From Calendula officinalis (taxonomy: Eukaryota; Streptophyta; Magnoliopsida; Asterales; Asteraceae), in the NCBI GenBank assembly GCA_963853835.1, contig OY970834.1, positions 38,223,257 through 38,287,256 of the forward strand: a stretch of DNA of 64,000 nt, given 5' to 3'. Positions 12,614-22,968 of the stretch are shown piece after piece. The translations under genes were made by a program, and so were the position numbers. The number at the start of each line of letters is the position of its first letter. Within the stretch, counting starts at the first letter, position 1. The notes below the pieces were generated by a model. That model worked only from the letters and a program-made list of their open reading frames with translations, had not been told where the DNA came from and made no database searches.

Positions 12614-12621
12614 TATTTATA
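12614..12621 (-). promoter_or_regulatory. TATA box in the 3' LTR
   Basis: TATAAATA on the minus strand, about 150 bp downstream of the CAGTAGTA cluster. The equivalent copy in the 5' LTR is at 23178-23185 and should drive the genomic transcript. Confidence 0.55.
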
Positions 12622-12764
12622 ATAGTCCTTGAAGCTAAACTATTTACCCTAGTTATTCTAGGATTTGATTTACATTCGAATTCTATAGATATACATTGAT
12701 TTACATTCTATAACTATCTCTACGAAGATCTCGGACTTGATATGCTTCCAAAACGCGTATCAGT

Positions 12765-13005
12765 AGTAAACTGCAATCACCAGTAGTAATTCCATATCAT
12801 CAGTAGTAAGTTTGGTGATCAGTAGTAAGTCCAATATCAACGTCAGTAGTAACTACTATTGATCAGTAGTATCTTCAATAAGCTTGATCAGTAGTAACTT
12901 AGTTATAGTTTTCACCAGTATCAACTTCATCAGTAGTAAACATGTTCTGCCCCATCAGTACTAAGTATGACCAGTACTAACTGCAGTATCAGTATTAAGT
13001 TGATC
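12765..13005. repeat. CAGTAGTA motif cluster in LTR U3
   Basis: Eight exact CAGTAGTA copies, mostly preceded by AT or AC and followed by A, plus variants CAGTACTA, CAGTATCA and CAGTATTA, spaced irregularly at about 12-40 bp. All have the same orientation (TACTACTG on the element strand). The identical cluster is in the other LTR at about 23329-23569. It lies upstream of the LTR TATA box, where an enhancer would be. Confidence 0.9.
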
Positions 13006-13022
13006 TGTGTTTTGCTCCAACA

Positions 13023-13037
13023 ATCTCCCCCTAAACT
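13023..13037 (-). other. Polypurine tract
   Basis: On the element strand TTTAGGGGGAGAT directly precedes the 3' LTR; it would prime plus-strand DNA synthesis. Confidence 0.8.
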
Positions 13038-13070
13038 TATTGATTCTCTTTCAATCAATCAAGTTTCTAT

Positions 13071-16000
13071 TTATTTCTTCTTTTCTTTTTCCTTTTCTTC
13101 CAACAGTTTTGTTCTTCTTTTATCACCTTCTAATGTCTGTTGGTTTTGTTTATTCCTTTGTGCAATAATATATTTGCTGATCTTTTTCACAAATTCATTC
13201 ATCTTATTTTGTAACATTACAGCATCATGAGGTTTAATGAAGTTCATGCACCATAGTTGATAAAGAGTTTTCTCAGAATGAGGATACTCTTTTTCATAAA
13301 GGAATAAGTCACATTTCTTACTTGTATATTCGAAGAAGTACATGTTGACAGTTGGCAGCACATTCCAGGCTTGAACATTCTCTGGATTTGTATACTTCTC
13401 TGGATAATTTTCTGGATAGAAAGCAGCATCAATCATTTCAGTAAGATAACCTGCAGCTGAATTCTTCCAGATCTTCTTAGTCATTCTTGGTTTACCAATG
13501 ATCAACATCTTGATAATGTCACTTCTGGTTAGGGACATGACCAAAGGTTTCCAAGCTCTGAATCTTTGAGTGACCTTATCTTCTCTCACAATCTCAATCA
13601 TATCATCTATATATCTCCAGTTGATGATTGGATTAGTTTGTAGGGGAGCAATGGGAAGATCATAAACTTGAACCATTTGTAATTTCTTCTTTGGTTGTTC
13701 AAGTTCAGAAGTAATTGTCTTCCTTTTCTTTGAAGTTTGAGAGGATACACCAGATGATTCTCCAGTTATTGTTTTTCTTTCTTTCATTTCTTTGGAGTCT
13801 ATCTGTTCAAGTTTAGTGGTGTATTTCTCATTAATGTCTTGTTCAGTGAGATCCTTCTTCTTCTCTACACAGTACTTTTCAATTAAATTGATCAACTTCA
13901 TTCTTCCAAAGGCCTTTGTGTTGTGACCCCTTGATTTCAAGAATGTGATCATTTCTTTCTTTTTCTCTGCAAATTGTTCTGGCATATCAGCCTTCTGCTC
14001 TTTGCATTCCTGTACTTGTGCTTCAAGAAGTTCTAGTGTTTCATATTCAAGTTGCCTTATTTTTTCTAGTTCTCTTCTTTGTAGTTCTTTTCTTGTTTTA
14101 GCAACTTGTTTGGTTTTGACCTTTTGTTGAAATTGTGGCAGTTTTGATATATCTGCTATATCTGCCAATTTAATTTCTGTGAATGGTTGTCTCAATATTC
14201 TAGCCTTTTCTGCTAATCTTTTGTTTTCATTTGCTAGAGAGACTTCAACCTTCTTTAAATATTTTGCTCTCTTAACCTTCCACCTATCCTGTTTGGCTGA
14301 TTTGGCATAGTTGATTTTGTTGACCATTTCATGACCTTGTGCTCTATTAGGTTGGTCTTCATCAGCAACTTCCTTTCCCTTTCCTATGTAGTTATCTTTC
14401 TTTATATCTGGTTCAGATTCAATAACAAATTTGGGACCATAGTATTGTATCTGTGACATAGGAAGTATTTTAGGATGTGGAGGCAGGGAGCATTCATCAA
14501 CTTCTAACCAGTTGATATCATCATCAATATCTTTTACCACCATTTGTGTTGTTTTTCTTTTTGGAGATGGTGGAAGTATCACTGTAGGTTCTAGTAGTGG
14601 TGGCAGCTCAATAATGTCATCAGTAGTAACCAAGGTAGTTACTACTGGTATGTCTTCAGAGATTACTACTGATAGGGCATCAGTAGTGTTTGCTGCCTTT
14701 TCTTCATTTACTACTGCTATGATATCAGTAGTAGGAGTTACTACTGATACTTCTTGTTCAGCTTGTTCTTCCATATGAGCAGTAGTAATAGGCTCATCTT
14801 CAGTAACCATCATTTCTGGGCCTTCATCAACTGTTTCTTTTAAATTTAAGAGAGAGGATGCTGCTGCTGCAATTGATTCATCGATCATGGTTTGAATGTT
14901 GTCTTTCTCCCCCTTAGTGAGCTCAACTGGTGGAGCCTCACTATCACCAACTTTCTTTTTCAATTTTCTTATTATCTTGGTTTGTTGATGAAGCATGTGT
15001 TCATATAGCCTCATTCGTTTGTTGATGGTGTTAACATGCTTTTTCATTGCAGCCATAGTTTTCCCTTGGTTTTTGAGATATGTAAGACAATTTTGTACAA
15101 TGGATTCAAGAGAATCCACTTTTGCCGTCAATTGTTGGATTTTAATACTGCCCTCACTCCATCTAGCAAGATCATCGGGCTCACTAACAGGTACATTGGT
15201 TTGAAGGTTTTCCATCCTATCCGTCAAATCAATAGATCTGCCCTCATCACTTCTTGGTGATTCATTGGGTCTTTTAGACATCCTCTTCTTCCTAGAAGAA
15301 GCAGAGATGCCCCCCCTTGAGGTTTCTTGGCACCGGGGTCCTTTAAGTAATTCCTCAAATGAGTCATCACTTAAAGTTGCCGAGGTCCGGGTCTTAGTGA
15401 TGTTCCCACTATCCTGTGCACCCACCTTTGGGGCATCAGTAGTGAGAGCCCTCGCCTCATGTCCTCTCTCCTCCTTGGAGGACAACTCTTTGAGTCTGGG
15501 GTTTGACTCGATTTGTCCCCTGGTGTCCTTTAAGAAAGATTTCTTTCTTTTATAAATTGTAGAAATATTTTGGGTTTTGTCTTGTAGGTCTTCCACAGAG
15601 TGAAGAGTAGCACTCTGAGGATTTATTTCAAGTTCCTGGGACACATTCAGGACTTCTATATTTGTGGGTGATTGAGTGACTGTTTGGGGTGGTGTTTGGG
15701 CTGTATTTGGGGGTGATGGAGTGGGTTGAGGTTCAATTTGGGTTGTATCTTTGATTGAACCCTCTCCAGTATGTGTTTGATCTTTGATCATATTAGGAAA
15801 CAGAGGGGTTTCCTTGCCCGAAAATTTAAATTGTTTTCTCATATTTGAGAAAACTTTCTTGTTCAACTCAGGTATTATGAAAATATTTTTGGGAGTTGAC
15901 AAGTTTTGCAATTCAATATTTATGATATGTTGGAGAAATCTGGGATACATTAAAAACTTTGTGGAACTAAGATTTCCCAACATGCCTTCAAAAATCATGT

Positions 16001-16550
16001 AAGAAAAATTAAATACTTGGTCTGTGCATAAACAGACAACAGCAGAGGCTATTGCCTTATTAAACTCATTCCAAGTACTTCTTTTTGAAGAAATACAGTG
16101 CTGAAGAGTATGTACTAAAAATTTCCATTGTGGGGAGAGAAGACCCTTTTGAAAAGTTACTATGTTCAGTCTTCCCTCATATCCCATTTTGTTTAAAATT
16201 TCAGCAATGAATTCCTTGGGAAGAGTATACATACCTGAATCATCATGTAGTTGTAGATGATGTCTGATTGATTGTTCAGTTACTGTTATATGCTTTCCAT
16301 CTACTTTTGATTTGATCATCGATGTGGTAGTTCCTTCTGTTCTTTCAGCATTGGTCCAAAAATCCACCAAGTGCTGTTGATAGGCTTTCGGTTTCACCGT
16401 TAACGCGAACTTAATGTATGAGTTCTTTAAAAATTGCACTATTGGTCGAAAGTCTTTAGTGCCGTCTGGATTTCGTAAAAACGCACACATATTATGGAAC
16501 TCTGAGTATTTAAGATCGGTTTGAACGTTGAGAGATTGTAGAGTTGCCAT
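13071..16550 (-). CDS. ORF3: large extra protein encoded downstream of pol
   Basis: An uninterrupted 1159-codon sense ORF between pol and the polypurine tract. I cannot assign a function. Residues 1-260 look globular (starts MATLQSLNVQTDLKYSEFHN). Residues 260-470 are polar and probably disordered (PTPSPPNTAQTPPQ). A heptad-rich coiled coil follows (about 475-545, QQLTAKVDSLESIVQN). Next is a Thr/Val linker whose DNA carries TACTACTG motifs in both orientations. A charged helical region (about 760-960) comes with basic clusters KKRKTIT and SRKKRMSKRP that could be nuclear signals. A final globular part contains WRYIDDMIEIV. There is no membrane segment or signal peptide, which argues against an envelope role. 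As I recall, automated annotations of similar Asteraceae ORFs say longin/synaptobrevin-like; I see no support for that. The leader has its own TATA box. Confidence 0.85.
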   Translation of the reverse strand: MATLQSLNVQTDLKYSEFHNMCAFLRNPDGTKDFRPIVQFLKNSYIKFALTVKPKAYQQHLVDFWTNAERTEGTTTSMIKSKVDGKHITVTEQSIRHHLQLHDDSGMYTLPKEFIAEILNKMGYEGRLNIVTFQKGLLSPQWKFLVHTLQHCISSKRSTWNEFNKAIASAVVCLCTDQVFNFSYMIFEGMLGNLSSTKFLMYPRFLQHIINIELQNLSTPKNIFIIPELNKKVFSNMRKQFKFSGKETPLFPNMIKDQTHTGEGSIKDTTQIEPQPTPSPPNTAQTPPQTVTQSPTNIEVLNVSQELEINPQSATLHSVEDLQDKTQNISTIYKRKKSFLKDTRGQIESNPRLKELSSKEERGHEARALTTDAPKVGAQDSGNITKTRTSATLSDDSFEELLKGPRCQETSRGGISASSRKKRMSKRPNESPRSDEGRSIDLTDRMENLQTNVPVSEPDDLARWSEGSIKIQQLTAKVDSLESIVQNCLTYLKNQGKTMAAMKKHVNTINKRMRLYEHMLHQQTKIIRKLKKKVGDSEAPPVELTKGEKDNIQTMIDESIAAAASSLLNLKETVDEGPEMMVTEDEPITTAHMEEQAEQEVSVVTPTTDIIAVVNEEKAANTTDALSVVISEDIPVVTTLVTTDDIIELPPLLEPTVILPPSPKRKTTQMVVKDIDDDINWLEVDECSLPPHPKILPMSQIQYYGPKFVIESEPDIKKDNYIGKGKEVADEDQPNRAQGHEMVNKINYAKSAKQDRWKVKRAKYLKKVEVSLANENKRLAEKARILRQPFTEIKLADIADISKLPQFQQKVKTKQVAKTRKELQRRELEKIRQLEYETLELLEAQVQECKEQKADMPEQFAEKKKEMITFLKSRGHNTKAFGRMKLINLIEKYCVEKKKDLTEQDINEKYTTKLEQIDSKEMKERKTITGESSGVSSQTSKKRKTITSELEQPKKKLQMVQVYDLPIAPLQTNPIINWRYIDDMIEIVREDKVTQRFRAWKPLVMSLTRSDIIKMLIIGKPRMTKKIWKNSAAGYLTEMIDAAFYPENYPEKYTNPENVQAWNVLPTVNMYFFEYTSKKCDLFLYEKEYPHSEKTLYQLWCMNFIKPHDAVMLQNKMNEFVKKISKYIIAQRNKQNQQTLEGDKRRTKLLEEKEKEKKK

Positions 16551-16680
16551 TGTTGTTGATTTTGAGAGAAAAGTGTAAGAATTTTGTTACTGATAAAGGG
16601 TTTTTGATCGAAAGCTAGGGTTTATCGAGAGGATTTTGCAAATCGAAGTGAAGATAATGTTAAATTAATCGACTGCCGCC

Positions 16681-16687
16681 TTTTATA
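16681..16687 (-). promoter_or_regulatory. Candidate internal promoter of ORF3 (TATA box)
   Basis: TATAAAA on the minus strand, 131 bp before the ORF3 ATG. The leader between them contains AAACCCTAG, a telo-box-like element common in plant 5' leaders. The array of CAGTAGTA motifs lies directly upstream, as it does for the LTR promoter. Confidence 0.5.
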
Positions 16688-16784
16688 TCTTTCGATTTAA
16701 CCTTCAAAACGACTAAAATGTCATTCGAATCATAACATAACGGTTATTTTCATGGGGGTTAGTTTGGTAATTGTGATTCTGAAA

Positions 16785-17035
16785 GACCAGTAGTAAATAA
16801 GATAATATTCTGAAAGACCAGTAGTAAATAAGATATCAGTAATAAAACGTCAGTAGTATCTACTAGCATCAGTAGTGACTAGGGATTTTGACATCAGTAG
16901 TAACTATAGACATCAGTAGTAACCACCAACACACACGATCAGTAGTATATGTGAATACCAGTAGTACTGACTTACCAGTAGTATTTATGTAAACCTAATA
17001 CACACCAGTAGTAATGAACTACCAGTAGTATTTTG
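16785..17035. repeat. CAGTAGTA motif array between pol and ORF3
   Basis: Ten exact CAGTAGTA copies plus CAGTAGTG and CAGTAATA in 250 bp, nearly all as (A/T)CCAGTAGTA or ATCAGTAGTA, in the same orientation as the LTR cluster. It includes a short tandem pair (ctgaaagaccagtagtaaat twice). The array overlaps the last codons of pol. Confidence 0.9.
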
Positions 17036-20000
17036 TGCACATGCCAAAGTCTAGAAGCTGGTTTTGAATCCATAGTACTTGAGCACAACAAGCAGATGCA
17101 GCTACATATTCTGCTTCAGCAGTTGATGTTGATACATTTGTTTGCTTCTTACATTGCCATGACACCAGTCTTGATCCAAAGAATTGACATCCACCAGTAG
17201 AGGACTTTCTGTCTTGACATTCACCTCCATAGTCACTATCTGTGTAGGCTATGAGTTCAAAGGGTGAATCATGTGGATACCATAGACCTAGTGATGGTTT
17301 GCCTTTCAAGTATCTGAATATTCTTTTGACAGCTTGCAAGTGTAGTTCTTTAGGTCTTGATTGATATCTTGCACACACACAAACACTATACATAATGTCA
17401 GGTCTTGATGCAGTTAAGTACATCAAAGAGCCTATCATTGATCTATATAGGTGTTCATCTACATCCCCCCCCTCAACATCAGGATGTAGGTGTTTGTGTG
17501 TTTCCATTGGTGTACTTGCACTCTTACTGTCTTTCAAATCAAATTTCTCGAAGATGTCTTTGACATATTTTGATTGATTTATCAAAATACCATCTGTTCT
17601 TTGACTGACTTGGAGTCCAAGGAAGAAGTTCATTGGACCCATAGAGCTCATCTTGAATTTAATCTGCATCAGTTCTTCAAATTCTTTGCATAATACATCA
17701 TTTGTTGAACCAAAGATGATATCATCTACATAGATTTGTACCAGTAGTATATCATCTTTGACTTTCTTTGTAAATAAAGTTTTGTCAATGGCTCCTCTTT
17801 TAAAGTTGTTCTTCAATAGGTATGATGATAATGTGTCATACCATGCTCTTGGTGCCTGATGTAGGCCATACAGAGCTTTATCTAGTTTGAACACATAATC
17901 ACCATGTTTTGGATCTTCAAAACCTGGAGGTTGGCATACATAGACCTCTTCTTCAATCTTCTCATATAGAAATGCACTCTTCACATCCATTTGATAGACT
18001 TTGAACTTCTTGAATGAAGCATATGCTAGAAATATTCTTATGGCTTCAATTCTAGCAACAGGAGCATATACTTCATCATAGTCTATTCATTCTTCTTGAG
18101 TGTATCCTTGGGCTACAAGTCTGGATTTGTTCTTGATCACTATACCTCTTTCATCTTTCTTGTTTCTAAAGATCCATCTTGTTCCAATGGCTCTTTTTCC
18201 TTTGGGTAAAGGTACAAGTGTCCAAACAGCTTGTAACTTGAATTGAAGGAGTTCTTCTTGCATTGCCTCAATCCAGTTTGAGTCCTTCATTGCTTGTTGG
18301 ATCTTCTTTGGTTCATCCTGAGACAGAAAGCATTCAAACATACATTCATTAGCAATTAAACTTATGTTACACATGTTTGCAGTTAAGCTTTTATTTAATT
18401 TGCTTCTTGTTTGAAGATGTGAGTTAACATCACTTAGAACAAGGTCTAATGGATGGTTCTTCTGAGTCCTTGTAGTTGTAGCTTTATCAACAACTAGTTG
18501 ATTTTCAAGATTGGACTCATTTGTCTCAGGTAGTTGTTGCTCTAGTGATCCTTCATTGTCATTGATGTTTGGTTCATCATCATCTTGGTCAGAGTTACTA
18601 CTGCTATTGTCTTCATTGAGATCAGTAGTATTGTTGTTGTTACTGGTATCAGTAGTGTCTTGAGAATCTAGGTTATTGTTGGGACCAGTAGTATTTTGAG
18701 TACTATTACTGGCGCCAGTAGTATTTGAATTACTACTGTCCTCATTCTCAGAGTTACTACTGGTTTCAGAATTTAAGTTATTACTGACATCAGTATTAAC
18801 TATTGGAGCAGTATTAACTACAATGTATCTCATCTCCTCTTGACCAGTATTGACAGATGATGTTCCTTCCTTTTGAGTGTGACAATTTGAATTACCTGTA
18901 TTGAAATCCATGTTAGAATTAAATGATTTGGTTAGATTGTCTATGTGAAATAGCCAATCTGGACCATTTCCTTGTTCATTAGACACATTTTCATTAAAGG
19001 ATACATTGATGCTTTCTTCAATTATCCTTAGTCTTTTGTTAAATACTCTGTATGATTTGCTTTGAGTAGAGTATCCCACAAAGATTCCATCATCAGCTTT
19101 GCAGTCAAACTTACCAATTTGTTCTCTTGTAATCAGAATAGTACAAGGACAACCAAATGATTTTAGAAAACTTATAGAGGGTTTTCTTTTATTAAAAAGT
19201 TCATATGGTGTTTTAAAATTTGGCTTCACTATTAATACTCTGTTTTGAACATAACAGGCAGTATTAACAGCTTCTGCCCAAAAAGTGATTGTTAATTTTG
19301 AATCTGCTAACATTGATCTTGCTGCTTCAATGATGGTTCTATTTCTTCTTTCAGCTACACCATTTTGTTGTGGAGTTCTAGGTGAGCTGTATTGCCTGTC
19401 AATACCTTTAAGATCACAAAAGTTAATTAAGTTAGCATTTTTAAATTCTGTGCCATTATCACATCTTATGGCTTTAACTTTTTGATCAGATGTGTTCTCC
19501 AGTTTGACAATTAAGTTCTTTATGAGTTCACTTGTTTCATCCTTTGTCCTGAGAAAGAAAACCCATGTATATCTGGAAAAGTCATCAGTAATAACAAGAC
19601 AATATTGTTTCTTTCCAATACTCATTACATTTGTAGGTCCAAAAAGGTCCATATGTAAGAGTTGTAAAGGAACAGAAATAGAGTTCACAGTTTTGGACTT
19701 ATGAGAAGACTTGTGTTGTTTACCTTTTAGGCATGCAACACAATGATGATCACACATAAATTGTTTTTGAGGTAGTCCAATGACCAGATTTCTTTTTACT
19801 AAATTGTTCATGTTTTTGAAATTTGTGTGACACATCCTTCTATGCCATAGTTCTGATTCAGTGGTGTTTGCCTTGGATATAAAACAGTTGACCTCATTTG
19901 AAGAAATGAGTTCTCCCCCTATATCCAGGCAATACACATTGTTTCTCCTTGGAGTTCTTAAAACAACATATTTTTCATCTAAAATAAAGTCAGGAGAAAG

Positions 20001-20300
20001 AATGATGCACTCAATGTCTGTGAAAAGAATTTTATTCTTTTTATCACACACTTGAGACACACTGACAAGATTGTATTTTAGTTCAGCTACATAAAATACA
20101 TCATCAAAGGTAATTTTGCCATTCGTAACAATACCTTTACCTGTAATCTTACCTCCCTGTGGGTTCTCACCAAATGCCACATATCCTCCATCAAATAACT
20201 TGAAATCTTTAAGAATTTGTAGATTTCCAGTCATGTGCCTTGAGCATCCACTATCAATATGCCATGTTCTCCCTTCTTCTGGGATCTGAATGCTCTGCAC
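17019..20300 (-). pseudogene. pol: pol: protease end, integrase, reverse transcriptase, truncated RNase H
   Basis: The copia polyprotein. The first part (to 18087) holds the protease motif HIDSGCSRHMTG, the integrase zinc-binding H-C region (LWHRRMCHTN...CVACLKGKQH), and integrase catalytic D218, D281 and E317 with D-35-E spacing. A long Asn/Ser/Thr linker follows, encoded by TACTACTG-rich DNA. RT includes YVDDIIFGS, and RNase H has TDSDYGG and STAEAEYVAAS. Two defects are seen: a TGA at 18087-18089 where the family has glycine (EEGIDYDEVYAPVAR region), and loss of the RNase H C-terminus. The frame ends in CTKYYW, with codons TAC TAC TGG TAG that are themselves a copy of the motif. It lies in a different frame from gag. 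Confidence 0.9.
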
Positions 20301-20314
20301 AAGAGAGTAAAGGA

Positions 20315-22891
20315 TTAGTTAAGTTTGGGAACCCAAGCTTTATATGTCTTGGGTTCATCCTTTGAGAAATAAGCTTTTGGGAATTTAACTTTAAACATTT
20401 TTGGTGCACATACCTGTTTATTACTGGTGTTTAGTTTTACTACTGCCCTTTTAAAAATGTTACTGGTGTTTGAATTTTCTACTGATCTTGGTTTATACCC
20501 ATGATTTTTTGCTTTTGAATACTTTACTACTGATGGACCAGTAGTATTTGGGTACTTACCATGTTTATAATGACCAATAGTGTTTTTAGGGTTGACACCA
20601 GTAGTAGATTTGAAAGTTGGTTTAGGAGCAGTAGTATTTTTGTAATTATGGTTTTTACCAGTAGTATTTATGTACTGGTACCATACAGCATTATAATTAG
20701 GGTTAACACCAGTAGTAAAATTGTTACAATTTTTACTGGTGTTGCAAAATTTAAAATATTGTTTATTTTGATTTGATTTTCCATTGTTCTTGAAGTAATT
20801 GCTATGCTTTGGGCTTCCAACTCTTCTGTTTTGCACAAATCTTGATGCAGTTCTTCCAAATCTTGGTGTTTCAGCAGTTGGAATTTTATTTTTACTTACT
20901 ACTGAAGGACCAGTAGTATCTTTTAATTTCTGTGTTTTTGCCTGTTCTTTGAAAGTTTTAAATTCTTTGAATTCTTTACAATTTATTGGATTGAAGTGAC
21001 AATCCTTTGCTAAATGATTCATTTTGTTGCAAATAACACATCTTAATTTCTTACTTTTTGCACCTTCAGGTATTCTTTGATCTAAGAGTTGAATTTTATT
21101 TCTTTCATTTCCCCTTTTTAAAACTGTTGGTATATTTTTTTCATCATATTTAGGAGATTCATTTGGACTTTGTGCTGTGTGAAAACTTGTATCAATTGAT
21201 TTTGGTGATTCAGTTTGAGAAATTGTAAATTCAATTGATTGATCATCATCAGAAGAATCATTTGATTCAGATGTTTCATTATGTGATTGAGTTTGATTTT
21301 CAGTTTTTAATTCATTAATGATTCTTTCTGAACTGTTTTTAAGTGGTGGAATGATTTTATATGGAGGTGGTACAGCATGATATCCCACCCCATGAACAAC
21401 TTTTTCTGTAGTTTGATTGTTAGTTAGTTCATCAAGAATTTTAGTGCTTCTTTCAAACTTTTTGATTGTTAATTTATTTTGTTCAATTTCAAGCTGACAT
21501 TCTTCTAATTTACTTGTTAGTTCTTTATTTTTTATTTCATAAAACTCTTTCTCATCTACAGCTTGAAGTAATTCTTCCTTTATCCTTTGATCAATCATCT
21601 GGTACACCTTTATTTGATGTTCTTGATCAGCAATCACACCATCAAACTCATGATTTCTTCTGACTGCTTTTGCTAAATCTTCATTTAATTTAGTGTTTTC
21701 TTTTTCTAGATTTTTAACAATTTTAATACATTCAGAAGTACAAGGTTTAGGTTTTACCTCAGTTTTGTTGTCAGTAAAGGCCATGAGAGCTTGATTTTGA
21801 GCATGCTCTTCTGCTTGGAAGCTCCAGTCATATCCTTGTCCTTGTTGTGAGACAAGGGCACTTGATTTTGATCTTTTGTCTGGCTGAGGACATTCTTTTG
21901 CAAAGTGACCAAGGTTGTTACAGTTGTAACATTTGACTTTAGTTTTGTCAAATCCAGCTTTGTCACCTTTGTTGTAGTTGAGGCTTGTCCTACCAGTCCT
22001 CTTTAAGAATCTTTTGGTCCTTAGGCTCAGCATAGCCATCTGCCATTTAAGATCCATCTCCTCAAGATCATCTGGATTCAATTGTTCCAAGTCATCACTA
22101 ATCAGTGCAGTATGCACATGACTAGTGAAGAAGGATTCTCTTGCAGTATCCTCAGAATCTGCAGCCTTTCCTGTGGAGTTTTCCTGACCTTGACCTGTAC
22201 TAGATACAAATGCAGCATTATTAGAAGAAATGGAAGGGTTCTTTTGATTTACCTCAGTTTCAAATACTCTGAGATCATTGTAGAGTTCATCCAACTCCTT
22301 TTCTTCTAGTGCATCTCTTTGTCTATATACCATTGTATACATGGCCCACTCTTCACTTAGAGACCATAGGAACTTCATGTTGACATCTTCTTGATCCATC
22401 TTAACCCCAACCTGGTTAAGTTCACCAATTAGCTTGTTGAATCTGTCAAACACTTGAGTGAGTGTTTCATTGGGCTTTCCTTTGAAATTTTCAAAGTCTT
22501 GTTTGAGAACAGACTTCATATTCCTTTTGGTGCTCTTTGTCCCAACAAATCTCTTCTCCAGTGCTTCCCAAAGTACCTTTGCATCATCATACTCAATGAA
22601 GAGATGTTGATAGTCGTTAGGAATGGCCAGTAGGAGAGTGCTTAGAGTTTTAAGTTCGATTCCTTTGTCTTTCTTCTCCTTCTCACACTTAAGTTTGTCT
22701 GCCTCAGTTGCAGAGCTGCTTGCTAGACCAGGACCAGATTTGTTTCCTTCAAGGACAACTTCCCACATGGAATAATCTGTAATAAGCATGTATTGCTTAA
22801 TACGATTCTTCCACATCCCAAAGTTATTGGGAGTGAGTATAGGGATTTTATTGGCCTGAGTGCTTTCATTGTTATCAGTCATGATTAACAA
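20315..22891 (-). CDS. gag: gag: nucleocapsid polyprotein with two zinc knuckles
   Basis: An 858-codon ORF beginning about 70 bp after the primer site; the second ATG (MTDNNEST, 22882) may be the real start. The N-terminal part (WKNRIKQYMLITDYSMWEVV) is the copia gag domain. Two CCHC knuckles are far apart: CYNCNNLGHFAKEC (about residue 320) and CVICNKMNHLAKDC (about 617). A coiled-coil stretch between them (about 380-490, rich in E/K/L/Q) fits the long Sirevirus gag. The C-terminal tail (about 660-830) is Asn/Lys-rich with repeated TTG/TTGPSVV tripeptides, and these are encoded by TACTACTGG copies. It stops at 20315, followed by a frame change into pol. Confidence 0.9.
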   Translation of the reverse strand: MLIMTDNNESTQANKIPILTPNNFGMWKNRIKQYMLITDYSMWEVVLEGNKSGPGLASSSATEADKLKCEKEKKDKGIELKTLSTLLLAIPNDYQHLFIEYDDAKVLWEALEKRFVGTKSTKRNMKSVLKQDFENFKGKPNETLTQVFDRFNKLIGELNQVGVKMDQEDVNMKFLWSLSEEWAMYTMVYRQRDALEEKELDELYNDLRVFETEVNQKNPSISSNNAAFVSSTGQGQENSTGKAADSEDTARESFFTSHVHTALISDDLEQLNPDDLEEMDLKWQMAMLSLRTKRFLKRTGRTSLNYNKGDKAGFDKTKVKCYNCNNLGHFAKECPQPDKRSKSSALVSQQGQGYDWSFQAEEHAQNQALMAFTDNKTEVKPKPCTSECIKIVKNLEKENTKLNEDLAKAVRRNHEFDGVIADQEHQIKVYQMIDQRIKEELLQAVDEKEFYEIKNKELTSKLEECQLEIEQNKLTIKKFERSTKILDELTNNQTTEKVVHGVGYHAVPPPYKIIPPLKNSSERIINELKTENQTQSHNETSESNDSSDDDQSIEFTISQTESPKSIDTSFHTAQSPNESPKYDEKNIPTVLKRGNERNKIQLLDQRIPEGAKSKKLRCVICNKMNHLAKDCHFNPINCKEFKEFKTFKEQAKTQKLKDTTGPSVVSKNKIPTAETPRFGRTASRFVQNRRVGSPKHSNYFKNNGKSNQNKQYFKFCNTSKNCNNFTTGVNPNYNAVWYQYINTTGKNHNYKNTTAPKPTFKSTTGVNPKNTIGHYKHGKYPNTTGPSVVKYSKAKNHGYKPRSVENSNTSNIFKRAVVKLNTSNKQVCAPKMFKVKFPKAYFSKDEPKTYKAWVPKLN

Positions 22892-22954
22892 TCTGTGTGT
22901 TTTAAAGATTAAAACTTTTTGTTGTTCTTAAAGACGTAGATCTAGAACCAATAA

Positions 22955-22966
22955 GCTCTGATACCA
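22955..22966 (-). other. Primer binding site
   Basis: TGGTATCAGAGC on the minus strand, two bases after the 5' LTR. It is complementary to the 3' end of plant initiator methionine tRNA. Confidence 0.9.
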
Positions 22967-22968
22967 CT

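Larger units (their letters stand above)
12405..13022 (-). repeat. 3' LTR of the Sirevirus-like element
   Basis: 618 bp, matching 22969-23586. The U3 part (12765-13005) holds the CAGTAGTA cluster. A TATA box lies at 12614-12621. Confidence 0.95.

Noticed and set aside
13945..16002. Plus-strand ORFs within 12967-16002
   Set aside because: Antisense shadows of ORF3, Ser/Cys/Phe-rich from reversed codons.
13071..16550. Longin/synaptobrevin label for ORF3
   Set aside because: I recall that label from automated annotation of similar ORFs, but no membrane anchor or SNARE-like motif is visible here.
12765..17035. CRISPR-like array of CAGTAGTA repeats
   Set aside because: The repeats are only 8-10 bp, spacing is irregular, and they lie in a plant LTR retrotransposon; no Cas context.
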